Assembly (NCBI GenBank): GCA_013397075.1 | Contig: VWZS01003490.1 | Location: 920,134 to 984,133 of the forward strand | Source of the DNA: Rhabdornis inornatus | Taxonomy: Eukaryota > Chordata > Aves > Passeriformes > Rhabdornithidae | Direction: 5' to 3' | DNA length: 64,000 bases | Shown: positions 27,101-35,400 of the stretch, piece by piece | How the letters are laid out: each line of letters opens with the position of its first letter | How positions within the stretch are numbered: position 1 is the first letter of the stretch | Notes under the pieces: model-generated | Told to the model about the DNA's origin: nothing | Database searches by the model: none | What the model saw: the letters and a program-made list of their open reading frames with translations, nothing else | Translations under genes and position numbers: made by a program

Positions 27101-29119
27101 ACTTTCATTTTAAATATTTGCTATAGCAGAGTGAAATTCCAATTATAAAATACACAAATTAATACCGGAGAAATAAGACCATGATATCCAGCCTCCTTTG
27201 TAGATTATGTACCTGGGTTTTCACTTAAACTAGAGGAGATACATGCAAAACGTTATCAAGAGGCTATTAGGAGAGACTTGTTTCTAGAAAGTTGTAACTC
27301 TCCCATCATGTTTGGAGGTCCAGACACTACACACTGTCTGCTGGAAAAAAGCAGTCCATCCTGGGAAAATATGCAGCTATTTCCCTTGCATTTGAGTTTA
27401 CTTATCATATTCTGTGCTTATTTCCACAAACACCCTACATATACTGCACATGGCTCTCTACAGTTCTTCAATTTGTGTCTCTGCACACCAGGAAGAATTT
27501 GATTCCATATTTGCTTTTTCCTGATTGTCTTCAGGATCAGTGCAGTGAGCTTTGCTTTGATCCATCCCAGACTTCCTTGGTCCTGATGGATACTGAGAAA
27601 TGTGACCCTAAACTGCAACATCTTAAACACATGGATAGCCGAGGATGAGCCTTTTGGGATGAAATCTCTGCAAACACCTTGAGGTTTCTACCATTGCTAC
27701 TGTAAACTGAGTCACGTGAAAGGTCCTCTGAACATCTTAACCAAAAGTGAAAGAGGTTTCTGAAGTCAACACAGGAGCTCATTCACCACAAAAAGATATG
27801 AAGTGGCTCCTGATGACTATTTCTGAGGCACTGGCATGGAAAATGAGTTCCATAAAGGAAGGGCTTTTCAACTTCCTGTTCGCATCTCTATTCCATCCAT
27901 GTGCAAAGAAGGGTCAGTGTTTTTCCACCTGTCCATAATGTTTCCATCCCAATGGAATAGGAAGGAAATGAGGGCTGCAGGGTACAAACTGGAGTAGAGA
28001 AGGGAAAAGGAGTTACAGCAGAGTACAGACAGGCAAGGGAAGCGGCAGCACTGGCAATCCAGTTCCTCAGGTACAAACAGCTTATGAGTGTATAGATCCT
28101 GCTGCCCAAAGGCTGGGGTTTGGCAAATGACCACTGATAAACCAACAGCGTCTTTAGTAACTGCCCACTGTGAGTGTGAATGAGCTTTTTCTTGCATTGA
28201 CTGCAAAGGATGCAGCAAACCAACATCCCAAGGCAGAAATTAGACCTGTGACCGAATTTCACAAAAGTATTTGTGGATCTAAACTCTTCCAAAATAATAA
28301 AACAGAAAAAAGTTCACTTTTTGGAAGAAGTTATCCTGGAACAACTTTTTAGAGTAATACTTCCAAAGGAGAATATAAAAAATACTGTAACTACCTAAAG
28401 AAACTAATTTTCTTTGATGAGACCTATAAAAGAACATGAGCAAAAATTTGTAGCAATGACAGTATTGCAATACCATGGAACAGGAACATGGTGACTCCTA
28501 TGCAGGGACCAATAAAGAAAATCGAACCAACATGCACAAATTAATACATCTTTACAAATAGCCTCATTAGACTGGGTGTTAAAACACTTTTCAACCACTT
28601 CTGTTCACACCCTACTAGGTGCTTTGCAAAGGTAATAAATAATCACATCACCTTTAGGAAAGTGTAAAATTCAAGTTTATAAAACTTTTTCTAGTAGTTC
28701 TCATTGCAATACGTTATTGTATCTACAGTTGATGTAGATTTTCTATCCGAAATGTAAAACGATAAACAGACATGGGTTTAGCAGCGGTCCCAGGTAAGGA
28801 TGTGCCAAGGCACTGCCTGTGCTCCAACACGGAGGCGAAGCGCGCCAGAAGAGAGGGTGGGAGACCCAGCACCCAGGTGTTGGAGCTCCCCTCGGCAGGT
28901 TTTCCCCCAAGTGCGCTGTGACAAGGACAGCTCCTACTCCGGCAGGTACAAAGTTCAGCCGGTTCCAGTGGCACCTGTGGCACGCAGCCTGTGCGCCGGG
29001 CGGGGGAGTGCCCGGCCCGTCCGTGCCCCTCAGCGGCCGCCCGTTCACCTGGGCCCGGTGCCGGGCCCGCTCCCCGTGCCCGGGTCCCTTACCTCGCCGG
29101 CGGGCCCCGGCCGCCGCTA
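18..29119 (-). CDS. VWDE: VWDE gene, exons 1-22 (3' end beyond window, exon 1 cut by gap)
   Basis: Secreted extracellular multidomain protein, von Willebrand factor D and EGF domains. Twenty-two GT-AG exons on the minus strand join with consistent phases, giving about 1,562 codons after exon 1. Counting residues from the start of exon 2, the order is: D8C module (about 45-140, eight cysteines), Ig-like stretch (160-245), VWDE-specific region (245-365), VWD domain (370-560, with TDPHIITFDG and GLCGTFDGN), linker plus EGF (560-880), IPT-like region (890-1050), cadherin/dystroglycan-like module (1050-1134), two EGFs, one DVDEC-type EGF, a Ser/Thr-rich linker with EGF, then tenascin-type EGFs. 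Human VWDE is about 1,590 residues, so the full bird protein is probably somewhat longer, because more EGF exons and the stop codon lie left of the window. Vwde is reported to be enriched in, and needed by, regenerating axolotl limb blastema (known from the family, not visible here). Exon borders were set by eye; the identity is very secure. Confidence 0.95.
200..295 (-). CDS. VWDE: VWDE exon 21: tenascin-type EGF
   Basis: Thirty-two codons, phase 1 to 1: RCRQPCGKNMECVAPNICKC, then KPGYAGYNC. Six cysteines, one EGF per exon. Donor G|GTGAGT; acceptor GCCTTTCAG. Confidence 0.95.
627..1307 (-). CDS. VWDE: VWDE exon 20: long Ser/Thr-rich linker with EGF
   Basis: 681 bases, phase 1 to 1, much longer than a normal EGF exon. 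About 185 residues of Ser/Thr/Pro- and Lys/Arg-rich low-complexity linker (for example SSYISSSADVPK, SSSMPPAST, SSRARISKGR) precede one EGF: CSDLPCFPGVPCEP, KCGRCPYGYYGDGFTC. The linker is probably unfolded and a candidate for O-glycosylation (inference). Acceptor AACATACTGCAG; donor G|GTATTA. Confidence 0.9.
1308..2746 (-). other. VWDE intron 19
   Basis: 1.4 kb, AT-rich. No repeat family or missed exon recognised; the flanking exons join in phase. Confidence 0.7.
2747..2800 (-). CDS. VWDE: VWDE exon 19: 18-codon acidic linker
   Basis: Phase 1 to 1. ESFDDTDVERKDSMGGIGG when joined. Good acceptor (CATCTTTTCAG) and donor (G|GTAATA). A small symmetric exon of the linker, so possibly alternatively included. 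Confidence 0.8.
2801..3395 (-). other. VWDE intron 18
   Basis: 0.6 kb, very AT-rich. A 106-codon plus-strand ORF overlaps it, antisense to the gene and without recognisable content. No other feature seen. Confidence 0.65.
3396..3533 (-). CDS. VWDE: VWDE exon 18: calcium-binding-type EGF
   Basis: Forty-six codons, phase 1 to 1. The DVDEC start, SSPCFPGVFCFNTFGSYHC and GDGKSC give a calcium-binding EGF signature (D-x-D-E-C and N-x4-Y/F) with six cysteines. Symmetric, as expected of a mobile EGF exon. Confidence 0.95.
4059..4278 (-). CDS. VWDE: VWDE exon 17: two EGF modules
   Basis: Phase 0 to 1. First EGF: CDCLNNGSCVTNINF, then LCVCVAGFEGDLC. Second: DDCKRNQCGIGRCVDG, YYCECP, completed by NC in exon 18. 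Each has six cysteines. NNGSC is the usual EGF 'NGG.C' turn. Confidence 0.95.
4397..4647 (-). CDS. VWDE: VWDE exon 16: cadherin/dystroglycan-like module
   Basis: Phase 1 to 0. NQPPVLENF, then FLYQFLASDPEGSAIHFTLD, ASLSPSGLLLWKA and LTFSLTDDCNATTKVEIEV. The pattern of a binding strand, a DPEG loop, a 'SPSGLLLW' strand and a closing VEIEV strand is that of cadherin-like/putative Ig (dystroglycan-type) modules. One sequon, NAT. Donor GAG|GTAATG. Confidence 0.93.
4648..5950 (-). other. VWDE intron 15
   Basis: 1.3 kb, AT-rich. No repeat, RNA gene or extra exon seen. Confidence 0.7.
5951..6065 (-). CDS. VWDE: VWDE exon 15: Cys-rich knot
   Basis: Phase 0 to 1. EKTCNIDGLCYGEGDANPTS, then PCLLCRPDLSKLTWSVVE. 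The C-x5-C...C-x2-C spacing with GDANPTSPC resembles small Cys-rich knots seen in FRAS1-type extracellular proteins (inference). Canonical donor A|GTAAGT. Confidence 0.92.
6413..6517 (-). CDS. VWDE: VWDE exon 14: end of IPT-like region
   Basis: Thirty-five codons, phase 0 to 0: ISNDGFVYSNSKTIILYDGA, then CQTCEPQESGLCTLK. The final strand plus three cysteines leads into the Cys-rich exon 15. Donor AAG|GTATGT. Confidence 0.92.
7128..7283 (-). CDS. VWDE: VWDE exon 13: IPT-like region
   Basis: Fifty-two codons, phase 0 to 0: YSDSQWIPGEPLTMPAAF, TVDCQLPNDG and DDKPIARWQIK. Symmetric exon. The sequence continues directly into exon 14 (WQIK-ISNDGFVYSN), completing the beta-sandwich-like pattern. 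Donor AAG|GTACTC is moderate. Confidence 0.92.
7284..10023 (-). other. VWDE intron 12
   Basis: 2.7 kb, AT-rich, with a 14-base T run near 8,109-8,122 and a somewhat GC-richer stretch at 7,440-7,830 of unknown origin. No repeat family, RNA gene or missed exon recognised. Confidence 0.65.
10024..10160 (-). CDS. VWDE: VWDE exon 12: start of IPT-like region
   Basis: Phase 1 to 0. Reads DQVPEIAELENAGLCDIRQY, then ECTSVRVFGHGFRDSLNLKC. The VRVFGHGF-SLNLKC pattern resembles IPT/TIG-type immunoglobulin-like folds (inference). The acceptor CTTCCAAG was chosen over a CAG five bases downstream because it alone keeps phase with exon 11. Confidence 0.9.
10161..11344 (-). other. VWDE intron 11
   Basis: 1.2 kb, AT-rich. 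No repeat or extra exon recognised. Confidence 0.7.
11345..12330 (-). CDS. VWDE: VWDE exon 11: large linker exon with furin-like site and EGF
   Basis: The largest exon (986 bases), phase 2 to 1. Begins ILPGESLFDK, the usual tail of a VWD unit, with FFCDCT. A long hydrophilic, basic and Ser-rich linker follows, with IKKRSS and SRGKRQNYYEYHPVF. A folded-looking segment comes next (FLCQQAIANSS, SCGALLGRRTGDAIDMC, ALLENECEKRI). The exon closes with one EGF module of six cysteines (CPSLCSGNGECTEWGCACF). RGKR at 11,850-11,861 fits the furin rule R-X-K/R-R. Donor G|GTAAGT. Confidence 0.95.
12762..12970 (-). CDS. VWDE: VWDE exon 10: end of VWD domain
   Basis: Phase 0 to 2. ILFSSGAFVRADVSEWG, TVGLCGTFDGNAENDY, and FIKEWR. 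The loop GTFDGNAENDY keeps the acidic/Asn residues of the VWD calcium site. The classical CGLCG motif has Val in place of its first Cys (12,872-12,874), so no CxxC pair is formed. Donor GAG|GTAACA. Confidence 0.95.
13051..13324 (-). CDS. VWDE: VWDE exon 9: central VWD domain
   Basis: Phase 2 to 0. RVYDNFQTGTFVLYKS continues the VWD fold; then VHVRQWDCG, PASCNCGF, IIAFDMCSGQ and YLGRKVT. The acceptor TTTGATTGCAG was preferred over one 47 bases upstream because only it matches the phase of exon 8. Donor ACA|GTAAGT. Confidence 0.95.
13325..15203 (-). other. VWDE intron 8
   Basis: 1.9 kb splitting the VWD domain between FDG and RVYDNF. AT-rich. A 129-codon minus-strand ORF at 13,914-14,303 has no recognisable content or splice-compatible ends. 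No repeat family recognised. Confidence 0.7.
15204..15277 (-). CDS. VWDE: VWDE exon 8: start of VWD domain
   Basis: Phase 0 to 2. Encodes ITVKDLPTAYCYSF followed by TDPHIITFDG, the hallmark opening strand of a VWD domain, where the Asp-Pro-His and Phe-Asp-Gly residues belong to the calcium-associated core. Donor AAG|GTAATT. Confidence 0.95.
15597..15811 (-). CDS. VWDE: VWDE exon 7: inter-domain region before VWD
   Basis: Phase 1 to 0. Starts GKEQLGLNLALSSCHVDLLQ and ends FLWNGYVPESTQ. The donor chosen is CAG|GTTGAA, which is weak at +3, because it gives a clean join (ESTQ-ITVKDLPTAYC) to the VWD exon. Reading on without splicing adds about 28 codons to a stop at 15,510. The acceptor TTTTCTTTAAAACAG is good. 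Confidence 0.85.
16495..16639 (-). CDS. VWDE: VWDE exon 6: inter-domain region
   Basis: Phase 0 to 1. Reads IHPETYDISENGKEYRLTIK, then IPIPCPEF and SDCKISLTLNIVDE. Part of the VWDE-specific segment between the Ig-like stretch and VWD. Canonical donor G|GTAAGT. Confidence 0.92.
16937..16964. repeat. Near-perfect palindrome, 13-base arms with 2-base centre
   Basis: The arm GGAATTGTTACCT at 16,937-16,949 is matched exactly in reverse complement at 16,952-16,964, separated by AC. The inner bases give two inverted CAGGTA/TACCT-type E-box-like sites. Chance occurrence of such long arms in 64 kb is low but not impossible. Confidence 0.9.
17185..17240 (+). mobile_element. Possible remnant of an ancient amniote DNA element
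   Basis: The text CTGGGCCCCAATCC, followed by AAGTCAATAGGACTA about 40 bases on, resembles a MITE-like family widespread in turtle, crocodile and bird genomes. That resemblance is from memory and short. Treat it as a suggestion only. Confidence 0.3.
19205..19464 (-). CDS. VWDE: VWDE exon 5: Pro/Ser hinge and Ig-like stretch
   Basis: Phase 1 to 0. A Pro/Ser-rich hinge (LAPASSPSVSPPLPSVPEV) precedes IYLRCTFGIP, FIVTWSRL and FSLLELDG, a beta-strand pattern with Cys and Trp spaced as in Ig-like folds (inference). One N-glycosylation sequon, NSS. Donor AGA|GTATGT joins directly to exon 6 as LGDR-IHPETYD. Confidence 0.92.
20216..20272 (-). CDS. VWDE: VWDE exon 4: short connector
   Basis: Nineteen codons, phase 1 to 1: ARPQSCDPGEMEIEGVCSS when joined. 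Donor GCA|GTGAGT; acceptor TTGTTTCAG. Links the D8C module to the Ig-like stretch and adds two cysteines. Being symmetric, it could be skipped without changing frame. Confidence 0.88.
20273..22227 (-). other. VWDE intron 3
   Basis: 2.0 kb of AT-rich sequence. No repeat family, RNA gene or missed exon was recognised; the flanking exons join in phase. Confidence 0.7.
22228..22459 (-). CDS. VWDE: VWDE exon 3: D8C module
   Basis: Phase 0 to 1. Encodes MNHCGTQAPVWLSL, then LTACATW, KDCCLF, RNCGDFFVYLL and GCMGYCAE. These seven cysteines plus the MPTKC cysteine of exon 2 make the eight expected of a D8C module. The APVWL strand matches the APMWLNG of uromodulin-type proteins. Donor G|GTGAG. Confidence 0.95.
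22460..23771 (-). other. VWDE intron 2
   Basis: 1.3 kb of AT-rich sequence. I see no repeat, RNA gene or extra exon in it. Confidence 0.7.
23772..23956 (-). CDS. VWDE: VWDE exon 2: mature N-terminus and start of D8C module
   Basis: Phase 1 to 0. Begins LECSPGGHQILQSPYR and ends with WYRFMIF and MPTKCVE. The WYRF strand and the following Cys open the D8C (eight-cysteine) module, as in uromodulin, GP2 and OIT3. Acceptor TCTTGCTCCACAG; donor GAG|GTATTG. Confidence 0.93.
23957..29092 (-). other. VWDE intron 1
   Basis: The largest intron seen, 5.1 kb. It holds a minus-strand CR1 fragment (26,427-26,757), AT-rich unique sequence, and the proximal half of the CpG island at its right end. Two overlapping minus-strand ORFs (116 and 134 codons, 27,868-28,292) have no recognisable protein similarity and no splice context. 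I regard them as chance. Confidence 0.8.
26427..26757 (-). mobile_element. CR1 LINE fragment, 3' end
   Basis: The plus strand begins with CATAGAATCATAGAG and continues with the reverse complement of the typical avian CR1 3' region (TGGAAGGGACTT, GGGACACC, TCTCTGGGCAACCTGTTCCA, ATCTAATCTAAACCTA, ACATGCCCTTGTAA). The minus frame gives the CR1 ORF2 C-terminus, with VVRHWNRLPREAV and SLNRALSNVV. It is a 5'-truncated copy in VWDE intron 1, in the same orientation as the gene. A TATAGTTCCA duplication at about 26,470-26,490 is private to this copy. Confidence 0.93.
29093..29119 (-). CDS. VWDE: VWDE exon 1, 3' part (signal peptide end; rest in assembly gap)
   Basis: A strong donor (GAG|GTAAGG) ends a GC-rich exon that runs into the run of N. 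In the only phase that joins exon 2 (phase 1) it reads AAAGARRR. An Ala-rich tail followed by basic residues fits the end of a signal peptide near its cleavage site. The start codon and hydrophobic core are not readable, being in the gap or just beyond it. Confidence 0.7.
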
Positions 29120-29166
29120 NNNNNNNNNNNNNNNNNNNNNNNNNNNNNNNNNNNNNNNNNNNNNNN
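29120..29166. other. Assembly gap of 47 N
   Basis: A run of N lies in the CpG-rich 5' end of VWDE. It removes most of exon 1, probably including the start codon. GC-rich first exons of bird genes are often lost in short-read assemblies, so the true length may differ from 47. Confidence 0.99.
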
Positions 29167-29292
29167 GTGTCCGTGCCCTGTCCCGGCTCTGGGGCCGCCT
29201 CAACCGGGGGTTGTGCCCGGGCCGCTGTGGCCTCCCTTGCTCGGGGCTGCCCCGTGGGGATTTTCTGCAAGAAAACGAACGAAACAACCCTT

Positions 29293-29316
29293 GGTTCTTG
29301 TGGTTCTCTTGGTTCT
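29293..29316 (-). promoter_or_regulatory. Three AGAACC repeats at 9-base spacing, VWDE upstream flank
   Basis: On the plus strand GGTTCT occurs at 29,293, 29,302 and 29,311, exactly nine bases apart, about 130-200 bases upstream of the gap. It could be a short tandem duplication or a cluster of binding sites. No factor is assigned. Confidence 0.4.
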
Positions 29317-29419
29317 CGGTGAAGATGCTTGTCCATACCCCAGAGAGGTCCAGGTCAGCATCGTGAGCAATGTCCTATTGCACTCCAACCCAGAACTGCA
29401 TTTATTTTCTGATGTACAG

Positions 29420-32400
29420 TAAAATGCTGAAGAAGAGCCCGTTTCAAATTGGTCCTTCGATAGATCACCAAGAGTGTTTTATATATCTTTAACCTTTACT
29501 ATATGTAATCTTCATTACCATTAATGCAGACTGAGTTTGGCAAATATTTAACAGTTCCAAGAGCCCAAGCTTCAAGATTTGCTAAGAGATGCTCCTCTTC
29601 AGAGATGTCTGTCAGAGGACAAAGAGCAGGACAAATCTCAGCATCTGAGATTTGTCATTGCTGGAATTTTTCACTGTAGGCCTGAGGTTGTGCAGTCATT
29701 TAACTACTTTGCATACACCAAACAGTACAGCAGTCCACAGGAATATTTCACATTCTCTGTAGGCATATGTAGGCCTAAATATAAAAAATGGAAGTTGACG
29801 ACGCTAAAACACACCTTAGTGCCATCTACTGAACATCTGCCAGGCTACAATGGTCAGCAAAGACTGCTTCTGTGGGGCACTGACCTGGATGGCTCTTTGC
29901 AGAGCAGCTTTCCCTGCAGGAGGAGGCAGCAGGGCTTGGAGTCAAGGCAGAGGCAGGGCAGCATTTTGGGGTAACCTCAGTCCTCTATTGCTCAAATACC
30001 CTGAGCTTCTTCATTGCAAGAAACAGTTCAGCTCTGTGATGGCAGTAAGTTTTTAAAAGGAATCACTGTCACAGCCTGAGAATTGAATCTGGTATCTTGG
30101 ATTCCTGTCAGTTGCCTAAGGCAGATACTTTTGTCCTAAAGATTTGGGGAAATTTTAAGAATAAGTCTTCTTAATTGTTTACTCAACTCTCTTGGTTATT
30201 TGTCAGCAGATATGACAAACTTATATTCTGAAATGCTGCATATGTCTGAAATTTGTTTGGGTTTTATTTCTCTTTTTTCCCAAACCATGTTTATAAAGGA
30301 AACAAGAGGAAAGAAAGAGGTATTTTACAAAACAAGTTACAAAGTCAAGACCTAGAAAGAGAGATGTGAGGAACTTTGATAAAATTTAAACATTGAGCTA
30401 CTTCTTTGACCTCTGCTAGCCATGATGGAGTGGTATTTACAGGAGGATTAACACCTTTTGTCATGGATCATTCAGGGGATAGAAAGAGGTGGCTGTAATG
30501 GTTGCTAGAGTACAGGCACCTTTCATCTTTTCTAGACTGGTTTTCCTCTGCCAGCTCCCTCTGCTACTATCAGCCTTGTAGCCTCTTACAGTGACAGCAG
30601 AGAAAGAGCATATTGTGGTTAAAAGAGCTGACAACTTGCCAAAAGTAGTGCTTGGCACTCGTGGTAACAGAGCTGTGTCAGTGACAGTGAATTTATGGGA
30701 AACCAAAGTAATTCTAGGGCAATCTCATGCTTAAAATAGGAAAATAGGGCTTTACAGCAGGTTAAATTTCAGATAGTTTCTGTCAGTAATTTCCATAGTT
30801 TCAATTAAGTAAATCATAGGCCAGGTAAAATTGTGTTGCACTACTGAAAACACCTCTTTGATTTAAGGGTGGAATGTGAAGTCAAACTGCAATTTTGTAT
30901 GTGTATATTATTAAATAGCAGGATATTAGGGAGAAAAATCAAGACTGTTGCATGAAAAATTTAAGATACTATCATGGTTATGTAGTCCAAGTCATAACTT
31001 AATATTCCACTGAAAACATGACACAAGGAGCGATGATATCAATTCTAGGGAGCATTTAGAAGCTGCAGCACAAAGCAGCATTTCCCAGAGTGGATTTTAT
31101 GCTTAACAATGAAGAAAGAGAGATTTAAGGTTGGTTTTGAAAATTATTCCAAAGCTAACTTAAAGTTTAGTAATCTCAGCCTGTTCGGTAAAGCTTTTCA
31201 ATATATATTTATTTTAAGGTGGATTCTGAAGTCCAGTCTATGAATAAATTAAATTAATTATTTGAACAAAGCCTGAGCAGAAGTGCTTTTGCTGACTCAT
31301 GACTGTCCCATAAGGCAGGGAAGAGCATAGTGATGAATTGAAGAAAAAAGATGTGTTGGATGACAAGGAGCACAATTTGGGCAATGCTAAAAATAGAATT
31401 TAAAAATTCAGATAACAAGGTGGCTCTGCTGACACTAAATTCTTGGATCTGCAACTAGATTGTTCTGGTTTAAGGGTTATCTGCATAAGTTCATGACTGT
31501 GCAGCTCCAGCATGCGTGTATAGGTAACAGGAATCCTAGAAAAAACCTCCAAGAGAAAAAAAGGGATTTTCTCATAAACATGGCTAACATAGCAACTTTG
31601 TCATCTGACACTTCTATTGCTAACATGCCAGTGGGATGTTTGTAGCACTACCCCTCAGATCACTAACTTAATGTATACAAAGTACGTGTCTATACATTAT
31701 TTAACAAGATGTTGTTATCTCACATTGCATTTGGAGGAACAGTCCAGAGTGAGCAGCAGTCAAGTGGTGAGCAGGTTGATTAAAGATTATTTTTGGTAGC
31801 TAAACTAAGAAGAACAATCAACAGTTTGCCAAAATGCATACAAACAGGTGTTCATAGCTGCTCAGGTGTAAACTGGAAATGAAAAATCACCTTGAGTTTT
31901 AAAAGTTGTTGTCTCTAGACAAAGCCACAAATGTTTTTTTCTAGTTGTACCCGAACCCTCAACTCAAAGGTAAATAAGGATATCACCTACAAGACAGTAC
32001 TTGTGGTAGGCTCCTTGAAATAAACAAGTAGTTAGTGTGAATGGTAGAGTACAAGAACGGGGAAGCAGGGGTTAAGAGCTGAAGACAGCTGGGTAGGTGG
32101 ATGCTGTCCTGAACAATGAATCCCCGGGTCTGACACTCAGAAGTTCTTAGCCAGGTTTTGTAAACTCAGACAAACACTTAGAGAAGAATCTGATTAAGCT
32201 TAAGCTAAAATTGCCCACTATATCTAATTAATTATAAACATTTTCTTTCTAACTGTGTTGCTAAGAGTACAAATGGAAGTCTTTCTTAAATGAATCTTTC
32301 ATACTACGCCACTAAGCATGTCTGTAGTGTAAGGCAAAGTAAATCTGAATAAGCCCTTTAAATCTGTGTTGCTGCATTTCTTATCTGTGCAGAGATAGAG

Positions 32401-35400
32401 CATGGATGACAACTCCAAATAAAGCTGTGAGCAGAACTTGGAAGCTGGGAGAAATTTCCCTGCAAAGCTTCAAAGGGTTGTTGCAGTATTGCCAAGTGCT
32501 GAATGTTTGGAAAGAGTTGCCTTCAGCAGATAACACCCCTCCTGGAAGGAGCAGATGGCTGAGCAGATAGCCTGCAGCCCTGGGCAGATCCAAAAGTATC
32601 AGAGAGGGATGAGTTCTCTTGCATTTGCCCCTTAATGTTTTTAGTTCTTTGTGTAAAAATATTTTCTTTTTGCTTGTGCCGTTTCATATGTATGAATGGT
32701 AGGTGAACTTGTCCTTTCCAGAGCAATAAATTGTTAACATTCTTTGTCAAATCAAGTCTGCCCTTAAAGTCAAATTCCAATCTTCCCTTCCAGTTGTAGG
32801 TTGTGTGACTTTTAACTTAGCTAAGGTTCATTTGATTTAAAAACATGGTTTAACAGGTCTGAAGCTAATGCCCTAAAACGTCACTATAACATAGGAAGAC
32901 ACACTAAGACACATTGCCAGTTCCAGTTCAGAATGAAATGTTTGATTCTATCCCCCTTCCTATCTTTGACTCTAAATAAATAGAAACAGAGAAAACATAA
33001 TGGTCATGTGCATTTATTAATTTTGGTAATTCTATGGCTAATATTGCAGCATCATAAGAGGTTTACTTTACTCATGTTTATTCTGCTGGCGGCTTTTTCA
33101 GAAAACTGAGGGGCTTTTGAGTGACATTTGTTTTCCAAAATGCTTTTAAAATTTGTAGAGGGTATTTTTTTAACTGCCATGTAAATGTACTCAGAATTGA
33201 CAGTCTGTTTAACTTTCAGAAGTAATGACATCTTTAGTATGTTTTAGTCCCTAATTCTCTTTTATATTTGACCTCTTGTATATACTATATTTGACTTATG
33301 CAGTAAATGACTTCGTTTAAAAATCTAATGTAATTTGGCTTTGATAAGCAGTAGAAGAGTTAACGTAAATCATGGGAGATCTGTCTCTGGGTGTTATTAA
33401 GAGTCAAATAAAATCAGTGTTAGGCTTTCTGTTAACTTCAATCATCTTTGGATCAACCACTTACTCTTTTATTTTTCTCAAGTATTTTTATATTTTTAAT
33501 TCATGGTCTGTCAGTGGTATTTACTCAGAATGTGCCAGAATATTTTGAAGTCTGGGAAGTCCCTTGGCTAGTGGAATATTAATGGAATAATCTTTGTTTT
33601 ACACATACTGAAATGTAGCACTGACATGTAATTACATTGGTAAGCTGAGTATGATACAATTCTCAACTACTATTTCATCTCTTTCTGTCTCCCATGTGGT
33701 TTGTCTTTGTGTGTGTACAGCTCAGTTAGTAGCAATTCTTAAAAAGTAGGACAACATGGAATTAATTATTTACCCTATATAGAATAAGTGTTGTTTGAGT
33801 AAGGTGTAGAACATTGATCTTGTAGGTAATGGTGTACTTCATACTCAGTCTTACTGGTTTCATCTATTTGTATTTGCACCACCGTTCCTAATATTTGTGA
33901 AATAAAAAATAACATTACTGGGTAGAAGTCTCAACTAAGTTATGTGGTCTTCTAAGATGCAGATAAGAAAAAATATTCTTAAAATATGTAACCTATGCAG
34001 ATGAGAAACAAATAATAGAATATTTTTCTCAAATTCTCAGATTACCTTTGTTGGTACCAAAAGCTTTGATCATGTAGACACTAAAATGTGTTTTAGTAAA
34101 ATCCCAAAAGAAGAAGAGGGATTAAAAATCTCTCCGATCCCATTTCCTAGTGCTAAAAGCTGTGTTCTTTCTTTCTGGGCCTATCATTTCTCCTCCTAGT
34201 TTTTATTTTATATGTAAAAACAGCTTCCTGGGTAGCGAGTCCATAAGGTCACTGAGCAGCCACCTCTGGCTGTGTCCAAATACGGACATGGCACCCCTGC
34301 TAAGGGGCACATCCTACTATTACTATTGTACGCAATCCATGACTTTGATAACCCTGATTATAAAAACAAATAACCCCTGGCTGGCCCGCTAAGAAAAGGA
34401 TGCATTCACCAAGCCAGGAGAAGCACATTCTTTGACTTTGTTTTACGAAAAGGTCTCTGTGGTCTCTGAAGGAGGGAGCTCACAGCTGAGGATCATAAAA
34501 GGAAGCAAGCACATGCAGAGGGGTTCCTAAGCTTTAGCTGCTACACTGAGCTGTGACTTTCCATAAGCCTTTCCCTGCATTGTAGAGAAAAACAATATTT
34601 ATTGACTTAATATAGGATGGGATGGTAAGAACAGATGCACACTAAAGGAGCAGAAACACAGATTATCAGTTAGCTTTATTGCGTGAAGTTCCACTGGTTT
34701 TTGCTGAGGATTTCACCCAGTATGCCTGTTTTCATGTGTATGTACAGTATGAAAAAACAAAAGTGTCCTCACAGAGAGAAGTAGATGTGATTTTTTCCTC
34801 CTCCCACTGGGCTTTGTTGAGGCCTTAAATAAGTATTTTGAGGAAAACAGATCCCCCTGCCTCACTAATGGAAAATATATTCCCTGTCTGTTCCCCAGAT
34901 AAAATGAAGTCTTTTTCTTGGATAGGAGTAAGATGTCTCACTGCAGATAGAATTTTCTTGGCACAGCAAATTATGAAAATGGTTTTTATCATCTGTAGTT
35001 TGAAGAAACTGGAAGGACAATCTCTGCCTGGTGCCCTGTTAACTTCCCTCTCTGATGGTTTGGCCATCTCAATTTCTAGGTTAACACCATTGGTTTTTAT
35101 GATGCTTAAAAAAATAGAGCATGACTTGATCTGACAGAAGCCTGTTGACACAGGAACAAAGCACAGACCTGGTTTTAAAGAAGTGAACAGAATGTTAAAA
35201 ACTGTTTTAAAAATTAATGTGAAGTAGTGTTACTAATTTGATTTCTAAAAAAATAAAAAAATTTTAGAATCCACTAAAATATTAATTCAGTAGTATACCA
35301 TATTTAAAAGGCTGGTGCTAAATTACACTGAATTTAGGGCTATTAATCTGATGAAGTGCTAGATGTGAAGAAGTGTTAAACACAGCTACAGTGTCTGGCT

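Larger units (their letters stand above)
28830..29265. promoter_or_regulatory. CpG-rich island at VWDE 5' end, likely promoter region
   Basis: This is the only strongly GC- and CpG-rich stretch in the window. It spans the start of intron 1, exon 1, the gap and the upstream flank. A GC box (GGGCGGGG) lies at 28,998-29,005. Its position at the first exon supports a CpG-island promoter reading leftward into VWDE. No TATA box can be assigned, and the transcription start cannot be placed because of the gap. Confidence 0.7.

Noticed and set aside
27888..28292. 134-codon minus-strand ORF in intron 1
   Set aside because: No recognisable domain and an overlapping ORF in another frame; probably chance.
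29268..29284. GAAAACGAACGAAAC resembling an interferon-response element near the promoter
   Set aside because: Spacing does not fit the GAAANNGAAA rule; one mismatch in the best alignment.
28743..29336. 197-codon minus-strand ORF spanning the N gap
   Set aside because: Openness comes from GC-rich, stop-poor DNA and from N. The last part reads into intron 1 past a clear donor. Only the short AAAGARRR piece is used, as exon 1.
28800..29422. Three plus-strand ORFs of 143-188 codons across the CpG island
   Set aside because: They run through unknown bases in stop-poor GC-rich DNA, with no domain and no splice context.
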